NCBI RefSeq assembly: GCF_902729355.1 | Contig: NZ_CACVCC010000014.1 | Location: 1-60,422 of the forward strand | DNA from: Streptococcus sp. S784/96/1 | Lineage (GTDB): Bacteria; Bacillota; Bacilli; Lactobacillales; Streptococcaceae | DNA: 60,422 nt | Reading direction: 5' to 3' | Notes under the pieces: generated by a model | What the model was told of the DNA's origin: nothing | Seen by the model: only the letters and a program-made list of their open reading frames with translations | Databases searched by the model: none | Part shown: positions 58,767 to 60,422 of the stretch, in pieces | Numbering within the stretch: the stretch's first letter is position 1 | Layout: each line of letters starts with the position of its first letter | Program-made: the position numbers and the translations under genes

Positions 58767-59875
58767 TTAATGCTCTTTCAGAAATAGCAGAGCTTTTTCC
58801 AAATCAACATCCCTAGAAAGATGTTCTTCTGTCCAAGATATCAAAATATCTGGCTCAATACCTTTATCTGTTTGTCCCTTATCAATCGTCAGCAACCTAG
58901 ACGTCGGAAAAATGAAGCGATAATCATCCAAAGGTAAGACACAACAATTAGAATAATCATTGATTCCCATTTTCGGTCGCCCCATGGCCGTGACCTTAGG
59001 CATCCGTTTCATAATAGCAACAAAACTATCACCTGATGAGCCACAGTACACATCTGCCAAAACTACTACTCTCTTAGGAAATTCTTGACCGATATACGAA
59101 TCGTAAAAATCAGCGTCGTTATCTTCATGAGAGTCATAAGGCACATATCCCTTACCACGATTAGCTCTTAAAAGAGAGGCAAACTCGTCAATTAATCTTT
59201 TTGTTTCCTCAGTAATATCTGGTGAATCGAGATTCTTCTCAAACTGTTCTAAGCGTAAAGCAACATTTCGTTCAGTATAAAGGAGCCCTTGCTGAACATC
59301 ATCTTCTGGTAAATCACTCACCTTTTCCCCTAATCCTAGAGTGTAGTTAAAAAGAGGCCAATAAAGACTATCTGAGCCACCATGATTAGTTCTAACATCA
59401 ATAATAAGATTGATACTGTTCTCAATAGCTTGTTTACTTTCCTGATAAAGCGTGCTAATGGCTCCTTCATTTGAAAAATTCTCCATTTTGAGATAAACCG
59501 TCTCATTATCAAGCATTTTCCAAACAAATGATTCTGTCTTTGCTACTTACCAGCCCGAAAAACAGTAAAAGACCATGTTCTTACCAAAAATTTCGCCCAA
59601 TCCATGTACTGACGTTCCGGCGTTTTAGAGACAAATAACTCTTGATTATCTTGGTAAAACTGACTGGTCTCCACCTTATCTAAAGCAATGATAATATCTC
59701 CCTTTTCAAGACCTGTCTCCTCTCTTGCTGCAATCACATAGAGTTTTTTTATTCTGATAGCGCAAGCGAAAACCTACCGGTCGATTATCAGAAGGCTTAT
59801 AAAAGGTGAGATGACTGAGTCCCCCAAACGAAGCCAGATAATTGTTAACTAGAAAAACAAAATTATCATCCCCGC
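58767..59875 (-). pseudogene. S41-family (C-terminal processing type) peptidase, broken and IS-truncated
   Basis: The 3' part (58767-59516) is open and carries the S41 core: IIDVRTNHGGSDSLYW, VVVLADVYCGSSGDSFVAI with the catalytic Ser, and GIEPDILISWTEEHL. Upstream, the frame shifts near 59540 (from VFRAGK to VAKTESFVWKMLDN) and again near 59740 (RLRYQNKK to VIAAREETGLEKGD, the PDZ-like part). The N-terminus is lost at about 59875, where an IS30 element begins. SGGLSHLTFYKPS-like sequence is the last recognisable N-terminal piece. Without the upstream half it would be inactive. Confidence 0.8.
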
Positions 59876-59957
59876 GTTGTAAAATGAAGTGCAACAGAAA
59901 AGACATGTTCTTCTGATATACTAGAATTCCCCAACTCAGTATAGAAAGCAGATGAAC

Positions 59958-60422
59958 ATGTCCACTAACCATTCTACCAAAAAATCTCGTTATTCTCACT
60001 TATCAGCTTCTGAGCGAGGCGAAATTAGTGCTTATTTGAAAATGGGGAAAAAGCCCGCTGAGATTGCACGTTTACTCAATCGTCACCGTTCTACCATTAC
60101 TCGTGAGATTAAGCGTGGCACAGTAACGCAAGTTCAGGATAAGAATGGCAAACGGACTTATTATCCATCCTATTTCGCCGATAGCGGTCAACGTGTCTAC
60201 GAAGACAATCGAAAGCACAGTGTCTATCTGAAACTAGACCAGTGCTCTCCGACTTTCTTTAACAAGCTCGAAGAAGCCGTAAAGGCCAAGATTCGTCGTC
60301 ATAGTGTGGATACCTTTGTCCAAGAATACAAAGCGAAACATCCGACAGAAATTGTCCCTTCAACGAAGACAGTGTATCGCTACATTTTATCGGGTCTTAT
60401 TTCTATCAAGCCAATCGATTTA
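59958..60422 (+). CDS. IS30-family transposase, runs off the window end
   Basis: An ATG at 59958 opens MSTNHSTKKSRYSHLSASER and stays open for 155 codons to the last base of the window. The N-terminal helix-turn-helix is GEISAYLKMGKKPAEIARLL followed by NRHRSTITREIKRGTVTQVQ, the standard IS30 pattern, then a second HTH region near TKTVYRYILSGLISIKPIDL. The catalytic DDE part lies outside. The left end of the element is probably near 59876-59905 (TTGTAAAATGAAGTGCAACA), inside the S41 peptidase gene. Confidence 0.9.
   Translation, partial: MSTNHSTKKSRYSHLSASERGEISAYLKMGKKPAEIARLLNRHRSTITREIKRGTVTQVQDKNGKRTYYPSYFADSGQRVYEDNRKHSVYLKLDQCSPTFFNKLEEAVKAKIRRHSVDTFVQEYKAKHPTEIVPSTKTVYRYILSGLISIKPIDL

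Overview
The window looks like a chromosomal segment of a low-GC streptococcus, most likely of the pyogenic group. The reasons are the rplM-rpsI pair, the rsgA-rpe-thiN-rmuC-yhaM-purR block, dut-radA, gpsA-galU, and an uppP ... mecA-rgpG-sufCDSUB run laid out as I know it from group A streptococcus and relatives. Many insertion-sequence remnants also fit (ISAs1/IS1548-like, IS30/IS1239-like, IS982, three different IS110-like copies). I cannot name the species from the sequence alone.

Region 1-8300 is accessory DNA. A frameshifted ISAs1-type transposase and an IS30 fragment precede a module that I read as a TelC-like toxin gene with an array of four TipC-like membrane immunity genes, two intact and two frameshifted. 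The two intact copies form an exact 815-bp tandem duplication with a diverged middle. Next come a candidate oriT, two MobC-like genes and a 5'-truncated tyrosine integrase ending beside the 3' end of rpsI. Together these are the worn remains of a mobilizable element integrated at rpsI.

Region 8300-14700 is core on the minus strand: rplM-rpsI behind a structured leader, purR, yhaM, and the overlapping block rsgA-rpe-thiN-rmuC. Region 14700-18780 is wreckage of a sugar-use locus (MFS, GH13 and GH32/ScrB fragments) split by a truncated IS982. A 450-bp dispersed repeat follows, itself interrupted by an IS110 remnant.

Region 18780-28350 carries an MFS transporter, threonine aldolase, AzlCD and a LytTR regulator paired with a LiaF-like membrane protein. 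It also has an EntA-type immunity gene, an AIM24 gene whose 5' end is fused in frame to an IS110 transposase, radA, dut and another decayed IS110 copy. Region 28500-36500 has a MarR-headed set of ABC transporters, including an EfrAB/LmrCD-type heterodimer and a MacB-like pair, followed by gpsA-galU.

Region 36580-51230 holds pepO, a second, uninterrupted copy of the dispersed repeat, the suf Fe-S operon (which has gained two now-broken passenger genes, HIT and a PD-(D/E)XK/DUF4268 nuclease), rgpG, mecA, uppP and a DUF2207 protein. Region 51780-60422 has a glutamine-type ABC transporter, a 3'-truncated BCCT transporter lying between two copies of a terminator, a small operon with a band-7 protein, ilvA, a broken S41 protease, and an IS30 transposase running off the end.

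The best candidates for something not well described are the toxin/immunity array (with a perfect -1 slippery heptamer at the toxin's stop codon), the LytTR/LiaF-like autoregulatory pair with 21-bp-spaced direct repeats, and the 450-bp repeat with terminal inverted repeats.
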